DNA of 64,000 bases from Diphasiastrum complanatum (GCA_029204225.1 CM055113.1:33694329-33758328), one strand, 5' to 3'; numbered from the stretch's first letter, positions 25,281-38,128 are shown. A program made the numbers and translations. Notes: generated from the letters alone by a model not told the origin.

Positions 25281-27295
25281 ATTACTGTTGCATGTGAGGT
25301 CCCAATCCATCATTGAAGGATTGCATGGCCCCTATTGTCATGCATGCATTCGCATGTGCGTATGCATCTGTCCGCATGGTCATTGATGGCCCTCATACCG
25401 ACTGCACGGTATGCATGCATGCCTCTCACTCACATTGTCCTCTACCCTCTAGTGGTTACCCAGATGTACTGTTGGGTCAGTACTATTACAGTCTCGTAAC
25501 ACCAACCAACGTATATTCTTTTTTTTTCTTCATTGCCTCCATCCCTTCATTCCCTGTCTCACTCCTTCCTACCTTGCATCCAACCTTCTCTTCACCTCCT
25601 ATTTTATTTCTCTTTCATAGATACAAAACCTTCTATTATCGTCTTCTCCTCCATGGCCTCCCCTTCAAAACCATATGGCCTTCAAAGCAAATCCGTCTCT
25701 TCTACTTATCCCTCCCTAAACCCCCTTCCATCTATTTTGACTATCTTGCCTCTACCTAGTTCTTGCTTTAAAAAAGTTCCATATTCAAAGCCCATTCTAC
25801 TCTCAAATCTCTCATTTTTGGACATCACTCAACCACAAATGCTCATGGCTCACTCCTTTAACTACTTTGTAATGTTTACTTTGAAAATTTTGAATTGCCA
25901 AGAACCAAATCGTCTTCATTGGTGACAAATCACCAATAGTAATCGCCAAAAACATTAACTTTGCTCATACACAGATCAATTATCTTCGCCAAAATACTCT
26001 TCCGTAACGCCTTTGTAACACCTCCCTACGTGATGTACAATTTTTTGTTTCCTAACTAGTCTTTTTCTTTATGTAGCTCTAATTAACTGGGGTTGGCCCC
26101 CTTAAGATAGTTCTTTTTTCATTATACAAAAGTCTTGTTACTTTTCCTCTTTAAACCTAATAACACCCTCTCACTACCACTATGTCATATTAGTTCCAAT
26201 AGAGGATTATTAAAGTTTTCCATAACTAGGCCAATAAAAAAACATTCTCTTTTTTATTTTAGTTCATGTTTTTGGGATGACTTTAATCGTTCTTCTTCAT
26301 TTCCCTAAACTTGTTTTCTTGACCAGGAAATTATATGTTCAACAAGAACAGTTCCATCCGCTTTCTAGAATGTACGATTCATTCATTTCAACAAAATAGT
26401 CTACAAGATCGTAGAATATTTTGATATTGCTATGTATGCATTCTAGTTAGATTTGGTACAGCCAAACTTTGCACAATGACCAGATAATAAATCATAGGGC
26501 TACAAAGAGAAATGTTGATATTAGTCAACATTTGAAAATTCAATTTTATAGAACCACATTAAAATATATTTAAAGCCAAGGTGGTTTGATTTCAGTTCCT
26601 AAGATTTGCACACAACGTATGATGACAGATTCTAATATGTGGAGGATTTTAGCTAGTAAGAGTCTTCAACTGTAGAATTTAAAGAAACGGTTTCTGGTAA
26701 GGCAAATATTTTCTGAAGAAAAAAGGCTTGTGGCATTCGAGTTCTCAATCAACCTTCCAAAAATGCAGGATATTAAAGGGAATTTTCTAAAGTTTTCCAA
26801 TTAGCACTGATGCAGCTTCTCTTCATCCTCTTATCCTTCCATTTGAGGAGGTTGACCAACATAGAGCTTACGCAAATAGTTTCTCAATCGAATAGCAGTT
26901 CCAGTAGCAGGTTAAACCACAAATCAGAACTTCTTAATATGTGGTAAAGGTTTTCAGCTCCATTCCTTCAATATATATAGGATTTCTATTTTAAGTTTCA
27001 GGTGAATTGAGACTGCTGTACAGCAGCACTGTGTTGATTCATAAGGTCTTTAGTCAGGTCTTGTGAATTATATGTGAGCCTAAATGTTGTGGAAATGATG
27101 CAGATCATAGTGTGAAACTAAAAGGTTCAGAAATCTTTCGGTAATGTATTTCTGGAATGTTGTATCATCGTCAGCCGTATATTTCCCATCTCTAAATTCC
27201 ATCAACAATATAAACTGTTGCTTATTGAGATGGAAAATATACAAACAATTGTCAAATCAAGTGTATTTGTCTGTGTCTAGTAATTCTAAGCTGAG
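25281..27295. other. Intergenic; probable 3' flank of the ERD7-like gene
   Basis: Two overlapping plus-strand open frames at 25313-25925 are low-complexity (Ser/Pro/Phe/Leu-rich), without a domain, and are not called. The 3' untranslated region and polyadenylation signal of the minus-strand ERD7-like gene should lie within about 26900-27295, but no unambiguous signal was chosen. Confidence 0.45.
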
Positions 27296-28374
27296 CTATC
27301 GGTCTTTAATAGATGGTTCTAAACTGTAAGCAAAATAAGAGGGTATTTGTGATGACTGTTGATCCCCGGTTGAAGGTATGTATTGCTGAAATGGACTGTC
27401 TGAAAAATGCGGAGTGGGAGTGGACAGAAAAGATGGGTAGTTTGTTGGCGATGGATCAAAAGGTGCGGGTGAACGGATGGCTGCTGGTGACCCAGGAAAG
27501 AACTGACTAATCTGAAGAGGCGGAGTGATCCTGTGAGCAGCAGGAGCAGCAGCTACATTTGTTTCACCTGGTTGTGGAGTGGCAGGAGAAAACGACATGC
27601 GACAAGCAACAGAAGGCTGCTGTGAAATGACTGATGTTTCTGTCAGAGGTGATGTATTCTGGCTTGCATTTGAAATGGACGCAGAAGAGATCCTATGGGC
27701 AAAATTAAGGAATGTGGAAGCCGCTGTGGCTCTTAGCAGCATCCGAAGACCTATTTTGTTGAGAGTCCATGCATGGTTGGTGATGTTCTCAACTGGGACA
27801 AAATTATCTTTAGCAATCTCTCTTTCCTGTTCTTCTTGTTTATACCCAATCAAGTCTGACTCGATTGAACTTGTGGTCTCAAAAAGAGATCTTCCTGCCG
27901 TTTCCACTGCCTCTACAACTTTGGTACACACATCAACATTGGCAAGTGCTACATCTCTCATTTCAGCGCTTGGAAATGTTTTTTTGGAAGAGGAAGAATT
28001 GAAAGTCCCTACCAGAGTGTTGTAGTTTGCTACATGTCCAGAGGCTAATATGGCACCCTTCTGTAATGCTCTTGTAAAGAGCTTTGCAACAGCAGACATC
28101 CTTCGGGCTTGCTGCATGCGCTCCCTCATTCGAGGGCTTATTTCAACTACCTCTGGGCTTACTGGTCTGGCAATCTTGCTTTTGACAGTTTTCTTAAGAT
28201 TTGAACATGCCCGTTCTCCACTTTTGTTAGCACAAGAAGCAGTGATACTAGCATTAGACCTGATCTGACGAGCAACCATTATGCTGGTACTTTCAACATT
28301 GTCAGCTACAGCGGTCCAATAATCTGCTGCATGTATCTGTTCTGTTGCTGATGGGAAGTCTATATCACCAATGC
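27296..28374 (-). CDS. ERD7-like senescence-domain protein, exon 2 (C-terminal)
   Basis: This exon encodes the senescence/spartin-associated domain of plant ERD7-like proteins, which bind membrane lipids and are induced by dehydration, cold and senescence. From the acceptor TTGCAG at 28375 the frame reads IGDIDFPSATEQIHAADYWT, then the conserved core: SPEVVEISPRMRERMQQA, AKLFTRALQKGAILASGHVA, DVCTKVVEAVETAGRSLFET and AWTLNKIGLRML. It then runs into a roughly 150-residue tail rich in Pro, Ser and Gln and stops at 27296-27298. The Gly-rich GSGQ-type motif usual near the start of the domain is absent, and the Pro/Ser tail is longer than in most relatives, so this is a divergent member. It joins exon 1 at 50341 in phase, giving about 495 residues. 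Confidence 0.82.
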
Positions 28375-28829
28375 CTGCAAGATGAAGATCAGCATGTTAA
28401 ATTTAGCCAATCATAAATGACTTACAAAAAATTGTTCATCTAAAAGATCTGAGAGTTGCATTGATAATAAAATAGAACAATCTACTAAGCATTTTGGGTA
28501 CAAAGCGTAAAGGTTCTTGTAGAACAAATACAAATGCACTAATCAAAATCAAGAGGAACTCCCAGAGTTTTGCTTCATCACCATAGAAACATCCGACCCA
28601 CACACTGTACTACACTGGATACTTTCAAGAGAACTGGATTGATTTGTGAAAATAATTCCAGCACATACAACAATATTTCGAGCAAAAATTATACGAAGGT
28701 AAAAAGTAATTTGCAAGTCATTAAAGAATATTGAAGAACTAAATATCAAAATGATCCCATGCCACTCTGGCAGATGGGAGGATAGAAAATCTGTGCAAAG
28801 GCATAGCAAAGGAAAATGAGGCCATATTG

Positions 28830-29905
28830 TAACCTGTACATATGGACATATCAACCAATGGGGGAAGAGTCCTTGGGCCACTCCATATTTCATCATGCTC
28901 ATTGATGATTGCAACAGAAGGACTTTTTACTACCCTATAAGGACCAAAGATGAAGATGAATTGAAAAAATTTGTTATTATAGCAGAGGTGCAAACCTGTC
29001 ACGATGGAGTCCAGTAAACATGGCATGGTGCATGATGTATAGAAGGAATGTACACAAATAATTTTAACCATCTATGGGTACAACAATCTAGATTTTGAAT
29101 TGAGTGCCAAAGTGTGTGATGAAGGAAGAAATGTCAAACACAATACAGACAAAACAGAAGCCATCTATGAGGCATATGAGGATGCTTGGAGGAATGGATT
29201 ATGTCCACATTTCTTGGGAGACGAGGGAAAATTTGGATTCAAGGGAAATCCTATATGCGACCACCACCTACAATTACAAGGTATACAATCGCTTTGGGAG
29301 ATGTGATTCCTTCTTTAAATAACCAAGTGAAAAACTAAAAAAAAAGGGAACGAAAGAGCTAACGATTCTTGAAAGAGGAGAAAAACATAACATGAACTAT
29401 TGAGGGAGGACAAGAGATTGTAGATGGAGAAAATCAACCAAATGAAGTTGAAATAGGTTATGAAAGGGAGAGAGAACCAAATGAGGAACAGTTGAGCAGA
29501 GAGACAAGAAAGTTGTTGAAAAGTGTAAAGCATCTAAATGATATGACAAGATTTTCGTCATGTGTAAGTTGGAAAAAGTCGACGAACCTAGCAGTCTGCT
29601 TGAAGCACAATAAAGCCATGAATGGACCACTTCAAAAGAAGTTATGGAAGAAGAATTGGAATTCATCATTAAAAACAATGCTTGGTAACTAGTTAAATTA
29701 ACCTCGAGATGGAAGGAAATCAAGAGCAAATGGGTACTCAAGGTGAAATACAAATGGGAGGATTGACTACTTCAGTAGGAGTAGATTACTTGGAAACTTT
29801 TGCCCTGCTCATGAAAACGACACCCCTCATACTTCTAATTAGTTGTCCAACAATGCAGAATCTGGAGATTGAAGAACCTTCTGTCATTGATGGGGCAATT
29901 TGTAA
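28830..29905 (+). mobile_element. Ty1/copia remnant (integrase and RT pieces)
   Basis: Near 28890-28980 a piece resembles the copia integrase core (FIMLIDDCNRR, then RTKDEDELKKFV). Near 29640-29850 RT sequence reads KSKWVLKVKYKW and later GVDYLETFALLMKTTPL, the conserved copia RT opening. Order and orientation agree with one plus-strand element. No LTRs are visible and the middle is heavily degraded. It is a fossil with many breaks. Confidence 0.7.
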
Positions 29906-32900
29906 GATTTGATTGAGAAAGAATCGATCCATCGAAGAGCAAATCATCAAATAGCTTCAGGGATTTAGAGTACAATTGTAATTCTACACATTGTAGACTA
30001 TAATAAATTGGGTCTCGACTCCTGACTGTTAATTCTCAAATCACAAATGCTGAGTCCTTCATGGCTTCAATGTGTAGTGTTATTATAAGTTATAGCTTAA
30101 GATTGAAGAGCTCTTCAAAAATTGTTTGATACATGTTAGTAGGTAGTTGACAACAAAACACATCAATAGACACTTACACCTAGCTCTTTCGAATCTATGA
30201 ATAGGCCATTCAACTCCAATAGCCCCTAGACAATTCACATGGATCAAGTATAAGAGAGCTCTACTTCTTGGACATTGATTCAGTGAAGGTTCTATATGAA
30301 TTAAATCAGATTATTATATAAGCTTAGATCAAATATAGGAGATCTTTGTGCATGGATTCAGTAAACATTATATTTGAAACAAATCAAATTTTCAAAGAAA
30401 GGAAAATTGAACAAAAAAGCAATATTCTTTTCTACCCTCAATTTCTTTACCCGATTTGAACAAGGTTTATTCCAACCGTTGCCAGATCAAAGTAATCGGA
30501 AGTTCAAACCATAATTGTCCTACGTTCCAAAAAATGAACAAAGTGGTGCTCCAAAATAGTTCCAAAATTCCAATGGGTTCCAAATCAGAGCAGCTTTGAA
30601 AAAAATTACATTTTCAAGAAGAGCTTGTCGATTAGATACTACGAGTAATTAAAAAACCAATATAAAAAAATCTCAAGATTGCCCATGGACAATTTCAAAT
30701 TTGACAAATCAGTTTTTTTTCCAATTACAACAAAATGATGACATGCATACACACATACAAAACTAAGGCACACATACTTGAAACTTGAACATGTGCAAAA
30801 CTGCACCAATTCTCTTATTTCTTCTGACCTCATACTTGAAATTTAATCAGACTGAACAACAACAAATTTCAATTGTATATTATTGCATCAAAACTGCTTA
30901 ATTTAGACAGCTTAAGAAAGCAGTTAACGTCCAATTTGTCCATGAGACTTCTAGCTATCTACATATTCGTTTGATCCAAGAATCAATTACACAACACCAG
31001 GGCATAGATGATTGGAAATCTTGTTCATGAGTTTTGTGGTTCTTATATACCCACGCAATAAAAACCCTATCTTGAAACATAATTGCTAGTGGTAAATACC
31101 TTCTACTACCAAATTATCCTATCTTTATCAATGTACTATAGATTCATAGCGGCCTCCTTACTGTTAGAAAATAGAGAGCAATGGATACATTCTAAGCTAG
31201 AGGAAATTCAAACTTTTGTTAACTAGAATATTATGTATTCTTTAAGATTCTTTTCAAATTTCCTCTTGAATCTCACTTACTCTATTTAAGACAAGTTCGG
31301 AGTACTTTCAAGCTTGTTAATCAAAATTTTCTACCAAAAGATCTCAATATTTTTATTTGTGGTGTCATTTTCGTATTGTTTTGTGTCAATTTATAGAAAT
31401 TGTTAGATAGTTGTTTTTCCTACGTTTGGGGGCTCCTAATGAACTATACAAATCTTGATTCTAGGTAGTAAAGATTTACTTATCTGTTCTTTCAAGTTTC
31501 AAGTTTTTTGGTCTCCCATCTCTTTCATGCTTCTTTGCATCCTTCTGTGAGCATACTGTTTTCTATATACCATTTTGTTTTTTACGGATCTCAATTCACT
31601 TTTTTTTAGCATCATTCTATTTTTGGAGGACTTTTTTAGCTACCTTTTTCTTGGTAGTTTTTTGGCTAGCATCTAGAAGTGGTGGACAGCCTCCTGTGCA
31701 TGCTAGCACCCACTTTCATAATATTTTCTTTCTTTGCTGAATTTTTATAATCTAACTAGACATCATTTATTGGAACATTGCACCGCTTTTTTTACTTGCT
31801 AATAAACACTTGGAAACACCATATATCCATTCCTCATGCCATATTTGGAGGTATGGCTGCCCACTTTTCTTTCACCTTTCCTTTGCTGAGTTTTACAACA
31901 TATGTAGACAACATTTTGAGTCAACTAGTGCCCATTTGGGGTGACTATCAAGTATTTGTCAAAGTGTACATACTTACTACATGAGTGCTTGAAGAGTCAT
32001 CATGTGTGGTCCTTTTAGTAGCAAATTTTCACAGTGGCAGCAAATTTTTGATGAATGTGTGCGGCACCTACTGCACATAATTTCTCAATATGAGCACTAA
32101 CATTGCCTACAGGGTTTTCTTTTTTATTCTACTAATACAAGTTCTTCACGTTGTTCAAAATGTTGCATCTCCTATGCCACATATTGAGGATGTTATAGAA
32201 GAGCTTAGAGATCGAGGCTATACCTAATGGTCGAACTTGAGTCATATCCGTCACAGGATATATCCAGGGTTGGTACACAAGATCTGCCATAGAATACTAT
32301 AAATGAGTCAACGGATGGTGTATCTGGCGAGAATGAGCATAAGTCGGACACAACACTTCAGGATGAGGTATTGGGCCATTACAGCCTTCGACCTTTTCAT
32401 AGTCCTACTACTATTCCACATGAGATTCAACTATAGGGTCCAAATGCATAACAGTATCAGGAAAAAAAAAATTCGATGAAGATCATATGCATGGTCATTA
32501 TGATTTATCATTTGTGGTTACTATTCAACGTGATGCCATTGCCTACATATCTATCATAGTCACATGGGTTGTAATTCATTAAGTACTATATCTACCAAGG
32601 TAACAAATAATTTTCCGAATGACGATCTTATGCATGTCCTATTATTTTCATGGTAGCCCCATCTTGCATATGAGGGGGAGTCACATACATGTTTCAAGTT
32701 AGATGAGGTAAAAGATGAGCTCCAATGATCGAGCTTGTAGCTCCAAAGCACATAGAGGAAGTTATTCCCGATAAGGTACATATCGGACTACATTCTTTCC
32801 TCCTATTGATCTGTCATATGAGGTACATCATGTTCTAATTATCACTAGTGAATCTAGTATAAATCCATTATTGTATGCTTCATATACATGTAGATTTCTA

Positions 32901-33479
32901 GTGCAACCCTTGGTAAGTAGCGGTTTCTATGTATTAAGATCGCTAGCATGGTGTACCTAATCCTACATTTTGATGGCACTCTCGGTTTAACAGGTCTGCA
33001 TGGGACCTCACTATTGGCATCAACATTCATGCTTATTCATTTACAAGGTGCTTTTGCATGAGATAGGTTAGTGTGGTGCTTGCATTTGTGCATTAAAGCT
33101 ATGGCATCATACTTCCTTTCCATTGTGCTTCTAGAATGGCTTTATGTGTCACTGTTAGCTTGATTGTTTCAACAAGTTTGCATGTTTGGACCATAGATAA
33201 AGCACAGAGATGCACACTAAGTTCCAGAACGTATTCTGGGTTTTTGACTAGGAACGCTTCCACGAAACACATTTTTGGTTTTTTGCAATATGGTATTCAA
33301 ATTGCAAAAAATTTATGCGGGAGCGAATGGTAGCCTTTCAATAAAAAATTAAACACTACTTTATGTGAAAATTGTCAACATTTCCTAGCTAGTTTGAGGC
33401 CTAAATTAGCAATTTTTGTACATAGTTTTGGTACTGGAGTTTCACACGTGTGACACACGTGTGAACCAGGCCTAAAGTC
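29906..33479. other. Anonymous A+T-rich intron DNA
   Basis: About 3.6 kb without a recognisable gene, RNA or terminal repeat. Short open frames on both strands show no motif. Degraded repeat sequence is the likely content, but nothing identifies it. Confidence 0.45.
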
Positions 33480-35402
33480 TTTTATTTACTGTATTTTTTC
33501 AGTATGAAGAAGTGTCAAACTTCAGACCCTTTGAAATGAGACCATTTTGATGTATTTTGGTCATATATGTTATTTTTAGCTATTATTCCTATATAGGGAA
33601 TATTTAGGGTCAAGTACCTTTTAGAGAGAGAGGAGAGAGAGTCATCTTCCTCATCCATAAATAGTAGAAAATGCGTGGAAAAACAGGTTGGAGAAACTTA
33701 TTGTATTGTTGAGAGAGAGATCAATAGATCATTGTCACAGTTTCTTCCTCCATTGTGAGCATTGCTTTGTGTATCGTCTTCAAGCTCTTGCGTATGATCT
33801 AGGTGCTATCCAAAAGTGGTAGGCTGCTGTTCCACGGCCTGTTTGCTGCTATTTTTGGCTGCCATCAGTACCTTTCATTAGTTTCTTTTGTCTCTTGAAT
33901 GCTTTGTCAAGTTCATGTGTATCAAAGGTAGCATTAGGATGCTTTGCCATGTCTAGCTTTTGTAGCTTGTTGTGCAAAGATCTTAGCCAAAACATTTGGG
34001 ATCTTAGATCCATTCTCTTCCAAGTTGCACGGGGATCCTAAGAGGAATATTCTCTCCTCCTGGAAGAGAACATATACTAGTGAAAACTCGCCCATCTACC
34101 TATTGGATTTTCTTATCCTTGTAGCCAGGGGCCCCTCCTCTCTTTTGTATTTTCTAAGAATGCAAGTAACTCTTCACACCATAACTTGATTTGGTCACTT
34201 GCTGGAAAGTTTGAGAGCTTAAGCAAGAGTGTGTTCAGGTTGGTTTGAGTTTGTAATCCATTCTTAGCATGTGTAAAGTGTTGCATGTGTTTTCAATTTT
34301 CCTTTCTAAGCTTGGAAACCAGCCAGGTTCAAGATAGAAGTGTTTTAGGGTCCTAGATCTTCAGAGATCTCCTTATTCATCATTTGTTGAGAGGAAAGTG
34401 AGTGCTAGGTGCATTAGGACAAAGCCTAAAAGTTGAAGAATCGTTATATTCATGGCTTCCAATGGTGGGATCATGTTAGAAACTAATGATAGGTTGAGTT
34501 CATCAAACTACTCTACCTGGAAAGTGAGGATGGAATCGTTACTTGAGTTGAATGAACTCATGGACATAGTTGCAGGAACCGAAGAGAGACCACCCACAGT
34601 TCAAGAGCAACAAAGGTTTGATAAGAAGGCTAAAAGGGCTCTTCATATCATTAAAATAAATGTTACCAATGAACTTTTCAAGGAAGTTGATAAAAGTCAA
34701 AGTGCAAGTGAGGCATGGAATGCCTTGAAGAAGCTCTTTGAATCAAAGTCCACATCTAGGATATTGACCCTAAGGAGGCAAATATTTTCTAGTAGGCAAA
34801 GAGAGGGTGAAAGTGCTCATGCATTTGTCTTTAGGGTTAAGTCCTTAAGTGATGATCTAGCATGCATTGATGAAAGCATAAATATACTGCAAATGATGGT
34901 CAATGTGACATCAAAGGCATAGGCACAATTCCTATTTCTCTTTCAACAAATAGGAAAGCTAATCTTGAAAATGTATTGTACATTCCTTCAATCACTAAGA
35001 ACTTGCTTAGTGTTAGTCAAATGATTGACAAGGGGCTTGATGTTGAGTTCATTGGAGATGCTTGTTTGATAAGTAAGTGTGGATCCTTGATTGCTAAAGG
35101 AAGAAGGCATGGTAAACTTTTCAAATTGGATGCATGTGTGATCTCTAAGAATGAAGGATGTATGGCTGGAACAATTGACAAACCAAGAAGTTTGGCATAA
35201 GAGGTTGGGCCATCCCAACTTCAAATCTTTGGAGGTAATGGCAAAGAAAGAGCATGTTCTTGGTCTCCCTAAAAGTCTTGTTGCAAATAATACATTTTGT
35301 GAACATTGTGCCTTGTCCAAATCTCATAGACTTGCTTATACTAGATCTAAATAAGCTTTTCAACTTGTGCATTCGGATCTTCATTCTTTTAGTACAACTA
35401 GC
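33480..35402 (+). mobile_element. Ty1/copia element, 5' part, cut off by a DNA transposon
   Basis: A leader or LTR-like region (about 33480-34450) precedes a gag frame at 34452-34922 that reads YSTWKVRMESLLELNELMD and SASEAWNALKKLFES, as in copia gag. After a gap, a GAG-pre-integrase region follows at about 34976-35354 (NVLYIPSITKNLLSVSQMID; VWHKRLGHPNFKSLEVMAKK; CEHCALSKSHR). The sequence leaves copia at about 35402, where a G+C-rich element begins, so integrase and RT are missing here. The gag frame is long and clean, suggesting a younger age than the other copia pieces. Still broken: a few breaks plus the truncation. Confidence 0.8.
34452..34922 (+). pseudogene. Copia gag remnant
   Basis: The frame matches the UBN2-type gag of plant copia elements: an opening MASNGGIMLETNDRLSSSNY, the YSTWKVRM motif, then SRILTLRRQIFSSRQREGES and FRVKSLSDDL. 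Its zinc knuckle is not seen. It belongs to the surrounding copia fossil and has no host role. Confidence 0.8.
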
Positions 35403-35692
35403 TGGCCGGAATGCCCACGTCCGACGCCCGGACCCGGACGCGTCCAACCCCAGATGCGGGGTCGGACGCGTCCTTTTTTTTTATTTTTTTAGCTAGACGC
35501 GTCCAGAGGACGCATCCAGCATCCGGACGCAGACGCGTCCGGGGCCAAGAACGCGTCCAGGCCCCGGACGCGTTTAATTTAAAAAAAAACAAAAAAACAA
35601 AAGGCGTGGGCCCTGCGGACTGTTCCGCAGAACCCGAGAGCAGAGAAAGAGGGCGAGAGGGAGAGAGAGAGTGAGTGGGAGAGGCATAGAGT

Positions 35693-35727
<35 letters not shown>

Positions 35728-35950
35728 TGGTGTTTGTGTGTGTGTGTGTGATGAGTTGTGTGTGTGTGTGAAAATTGTGTGGTAATTTATGTGTGTGTGT
35801 GTGTGAATATTGTTGATTTGTGTGCATACAGATGTGTGTGTGGTGATCTATGTGTGAGAGAGAGAGAGGAAGAGACAGAGAGTGTGAGGTACAGAGAGAG
35901 AGGATTTGCGTGTGCGCGCGCGTGTACGAGACATGGGGTGTGTGTGTGGG

Positions 35951-35997
35951 GGTTTAGGATTTAGGGTTTAGGGTGCTTGGGTTTAGGGTTTAGGGTG
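35951..35997 (+). repeat. Interstitial telomere-like repeats (TTTAGGG)n
   Basis: About five TTTAGGG units, the plant telomere repeat, with small interruptions. They sit inside the BED-finger element just upstream of its reading frame. They may be a low-complexity promoter motif (telo-box-like) rather than a captured chromosome end. Confidence 0.85.
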
Positions 35998-36068
35998 AGA
36001 GAGAGAGATTAGATTTGCGTGCTTCTGTGTGTGTGTGTGTGTGCGTGAGAGAGAGAGAGATAGAGATA

Positions 36069-36460
36069 TGGCTGCTCGTCCCATTTGGGATGAGGTGGAG
36101 GTGATGCTCGACAAAAAGTGGTGTTGCCCTTTTTGTCGAAGGCAGTTCACAGGGAACGCCTCTCGGGTTCGAGCATATCTGGGGCGGTTGCGAGTCCGAC
36201 CCACGGGGGGACGCTACGGGATCGGCGTTTGTATGGTCATCCCCGCTGCGGAGAGGGCTCGCATTATCGAGACATATTCTGAGCCAGCTGCTGAGCCCGG
36301 CGAGCCGTCCACAGATGCCGCGAACTCTATTTCTACTGGTGCACCCACTGCCACCGCCCCTGCCACTGCTACACCCAACGCCACCGCCTTCGCCTCCGCC
36401 ACAGCCACCCGTACCCCCTCCGCCAGTACTCCCCATGGATCCACAGCCATAAGTAATTAG
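36069..36460 (+). pseudogene. BED zinc-finger N-terminus of a hAT-type transposase
   Basis: The frame starts MAARPIWDEVEVMLDKK and continues WCCPFCRRQFTGNASRVR, which fits the BED finger (aromatic residue, C-x2-C) that binds transposon ends; the usual downstream histidine is not obvious, since the residues after it read AYLGRLRVRPTGGR. It then passes into an Ala/Thr/Pro-rich tail and stops at about residue 130, where a full hAT transposase would continue for more than 500 residues. It resembles, at low identity, the BED region at 46522-47004 in the large hAT element. Translation from such a remnant is uncertain. Confidence 0.55.
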
Positions 36461-37197
36461 TAAGTTGTTGAAGTTCATCCGGGGAGAAACCGATCTCATC
36501 AACCGAGACACAATAGTGTATAGGTCTTGTGGTTTTCTGTAGAGAATGACAAAGTTTTGCATGAGTAGTTAGTAAGTTGTTGAAGTTCATCCGAGGACTT
36601 GTGGTTTCCTGTCTTAAGAGCTTGTCACTCTTCTGGTGAGCCCTATTTTCCCCCAGAGACTTCTGGTCTTGAGAGCTTGTCACTCTTCTGGTGAGCGTTC
36701 ACCTCTCCCCAATCCTCTGGTGAGCATTCACTTCTTTGAGACAGTCACTAATGCACCCTAAACCCTAAACCAGTAATACGTTTGCCATACAAACCATCAT
36801 CTTCACTCCAAACCACTCTCAGATCTTTCTTTGCCGCTTTTTTGGAGCTTAGTTCCCGATGAAGGTTCGTAATAATTTATTAACTGCTCATTAGTCATCG
36901 TTGTTTGGTAATACTGAGGTTATGAGAGGCATGGCCCAGTGGTTAGGTTTGTTGCAAATTTTTTTGGTACCGTTTTCCTATTTTTTAACAGGAGGGGGCA
37001 GGTGGGTGCCAGACAACCTCTGATAATTTATTCCGGGGGAAAAACAAGGGCCATAAATTGCTTTTATTTTGCTTTTGGGATGGGGGACAGCGTGGGCAGG
37101 TGCCTGTATTTTTATTTTTATTTGAAAAAAAAATTTCAAAAAATCGGACGCGTCTGAATGTGGACGCGGACGCGGACGCGCGTCCGCCATCCGCTTC

Positions 37198-37200
<3 letters not shown>

Positions 37201-37232
<32 letters not shown>
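37201..37232. repeat. (AT)n microsatellite
   Basis: A perfect AT run of about 16 units lies directly at the right edge of the GGACGCG-rich element. Confidence 0.95.
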
Positions 37233-37234
<2 letters not shown>

Positions 37235-37389
37235 ATATTTGTGTCACATTTGAGCCTATTCATGGGATAGGAGGATGCACCCAAGATGCATCCTCCCACA
37301 TGAACATCTTTTAGTTCAAAAATGTGGAATAGAATCTTTTATGCATGGAGAATCTTTACGCAAATCTGATGATCCCCTGATCTCAAATC

Positions 37390-38128
37390 GATTTTGGTGA
37401 AGTACTTTGCACCATGCAATCGATCAACCAGTTCATCCCGGTTTTTCACGTCAGTTGACTCAAGAAGAGTCTATGTGAAGGATAGCATCTTGGTTCTGGA
37501 GACCAATTGGACCTGTTGGATGAATCAGGATGAATCATTGGGGGTGTCTTGGTTTGAACCAGGGGATCTTGGTTTGAAGAACTAAACGATTGAGAAATCA
37601 TATAGTTACCAAGCCTCTGGTTCAATGGAAGAGTCGCACAAACGATGATGATTCCTGGGAACAGGAAGGAAGCTTAAGGAGGAACTTCTCCAGTTTTAAA
37701 TTCTGAGGACAGAACTTGAATAAAAAGGGAAGAATGTCATGCCCACGACTGGTCTCGGGTAGCGTGTCCACGCTAGAGATCGGTAGACCAACAACCCGTA
37801 AGTTAGTTATGACTGTAAGGGAATTGGGGCCCTTATGTGTATAAGGTCATAATTAATGGTTGTAGGCCTAAACTCATAATGGTGGATTTGTATGGGTCTA
37901 TCAGTGAGTCATTGAGGAACTGGATGACGTGGCCCAGATAGGCAGAGGTGTCCAGTGAGGTGTCACAGTGCACTACTAGTGGTGCATGGGCCTTGGAGGG
38001 TATAAGTATACCTATTGGGCTCTCACTAGGGTATCCTTGATTGTGAGACTGGTAGCCATATGCTGCTGGTATGATGCCTCATTCCTCTTTGGGATTGATC
38101 CATAGCTTGAAGGCTAGATCCGTTCGAT
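37390..38128 (+). mobile_element. 3' end of a gypsy chromovirus with 3' LTR
   Basis: Near 37430 the sequence keeps the FIPVFHVS junction that precedes the chromodomain in plant chromoviruses, and near 37620 a chromodomain-like WFNG/LVQWK segment. A purine tract (AAAAAGGGAAGAA) then leads into TGTCATGCCC at about 37736, the expected polypurine tract and start of the 3' LTR. The LTR runs to about 38128 and its sequence differs from the family at 510-957. Everything upstream of the pol end is missing. It is a fossil with several breaks. Confidence 0.65.

Larger units (their letters stand above)
35403..37200 (+). mobile_element. hAT-like DNA transposon with BED-finger ORF and palindromic ends
   Basis: A G+C-rich block starts abruptly inside the copia remnant. 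Its left side (35403-35575) carries many copies of the palindrome GGACGCGTCC or close variants, and its right side (37143-37195) carries GGACGCG repeats again. Such subterminal repeats are typical transposase-binding sites of hAT and similar elements. Between them lie GA and GT runs, telomere-like repeats (35951-35997) and a plus-strand BED-finger frame (36069-36460). No DUF659 or dimerisation domain follows, so the element is internally deleted. Terminal inverted repeats and target duplication were not resolved; an AT microsatellite abuts the right end. Confidence 0.6.

Noticed and set aside
25313-25925. Two overlapping plus-strand frames of 130-148 codons
   Set aside because: Their Ser/Pro/Phe/Leu-rich composition follows local CT-rich DNA; there is no motif, promoter or splice context.
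27313-28268. Plus-strand open frames of up to 148 codons opposite the ERD7-like exon
   Set aside because: They are antisense shadows of the senescence-domain exon, which has clear family motifs on the minus strand.
35951-35997. Ancient chromosome end or fusion point
   Set aside because: Only about five interrupted telomere units occur, inside a DNA transposon and beside other simple repeats, which does not support a captured telomere.
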